14,493 nucleotides of DNA. It comes from Anaerolineae bacterium (GTDB taxonomy: Bacteria; Chloroflexota; Anaerolineae; Aggregatilineales; Phototrophicaceae). Numbering within the stretch: position 1 is the first letter of the stretch; every line of letters starts with the position of its first letter. Below, piece by piece: positions 14,345 to 14,493 of the stretch. The translations under genes were made by a program, and so were the position numbers. Location of the stretch: the NCBI GenBank assembly GCA_020848855.1, contig JADLHH010000260.1, positions 1 through 14,493 on the forward strand. Reading direction: 5' to 3'. Under the pieces are notes generated by a model. That model was not told where the DNA came from, searched no databases, and was given only the letters and a program-made list of their open reading frames with translations.

Positions 14345-14493
14345 TGGCGCGAGCGACGAAACTGGCGGCAGCTTCTGGCAAGTCGCCTGAACGGGTGGCG
14401 CAAGCCGTCGATCTGTCCGGGCAGCGGCGGCTGGCGCTGGTCGCGCTGTTTGTCGTATCGGCGGCGGGGCTGGTCTTCGAGATCGCGCTCACG
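14341..14493 (+). CDS. Spermidine-synthase-like integral membrane protein, N-terminal part, truncated by window edge
   Basis: An open frame of 51 codons runs to the right edge without a stop. ATG at 14341 overlaps the stop of the preceding gene as ATGA; a second in-frame ATG follows at 14344. After a polar N-terminus (MMARATKLAAASGKSPERVAQ) the sequence LALVALFVVSAAGLVFEIALT forms a first transmembrane helix. The 'GLVFEI..T' pattern is typical of membrane-embedded proteins carrying a polyamine aminopropyltransferase (spermidine synthase) domain, with 'aglvyEi.wtR' at this position. Only the N-terminus is visible, so the assignment rests on this one motif. Overlap suggests it is transcribed with module B, although a functional link is not obvious. 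Confidence 0.5.
   Translation, partial: MMARATKLAAASGKSPERVAQAVDLSGQRRLALVALFVVSAAGLVFEIALT

Overview
The window looks like a carbohydrate-uptake and glycosidase region from a GC-rich, probably free-living bacterium. Three features suggest Chloroflexota (Anaerolineae-like): the high GC content, the signal peptides without lipoboxes, and the pairing of LacI regulators, family-1 sugar ABC importers and glycosidases with a spermidine-synthase-type membrane protein. No marker gene is present, so the taxonomy is inference. No rRNA, tRNA, CRISPR array, insertion sequence or phage gene was seen, and no gap between genes exceeds about 210 bases.

Layout. (1) At 1-194 on the minus strand is the N-terminal part of an enolase-superfamily (RspA/ManD-like) sugar-acid dehydratase, cut by the left edge. 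(2) Module A is all on the plus strand, 304-7585. It contains a LacI-type regulator, a solute-binding protein, two permeases, an exported GH66 dextranase-like enzyme and a cytoplasmic GH15 enzyme, and ends in a clear intrinsic terminator. An identical 18-bp LacI-type operator sits in front of both the regulator and the binding protein. (3) Module B, 7645-14344, repeats the plan: a second LacI regulator with its own promoter and a perfect 12-bp operator, a solute-binding protein, two permeases and a 700-residue GH65-like (alpha/alpha)6-barrel enzyme. (4) At 14341-14493 is the start of a spermidine-synthase-like membrane protein, overlapping the previous stop as ATGA and cut by the right edge.

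How it may work. In module A, the GH66 enzyme would cut alpha-1,6-glucan (dextran-like polymer) outside the cell. The binding protein and two permeases would import the oligosaccharides, and the signal-less GH15 enzyme would release glucose inside. The LacI regulator would control itself and the transport operon through the paired operators. Module B looks like a parallel system for another glycoside, processed in the cytoplasm by the GH65-like enzyme. Neither importer has an ATPase gene here, so a shared MsmX/UgpC-type ATPase elsewhere is expected.

Points of most interest: a compact dextran-utilisation locus; the duplicated operator; stable hairpins between binding-protein and permease genes in both modules; strong Shine-Dalgarno sequences lacking an obvious gene upstream of three genes, two with tiny ORFs ending on the next start codon; and a GH65-like enzyme with an altered family motif.
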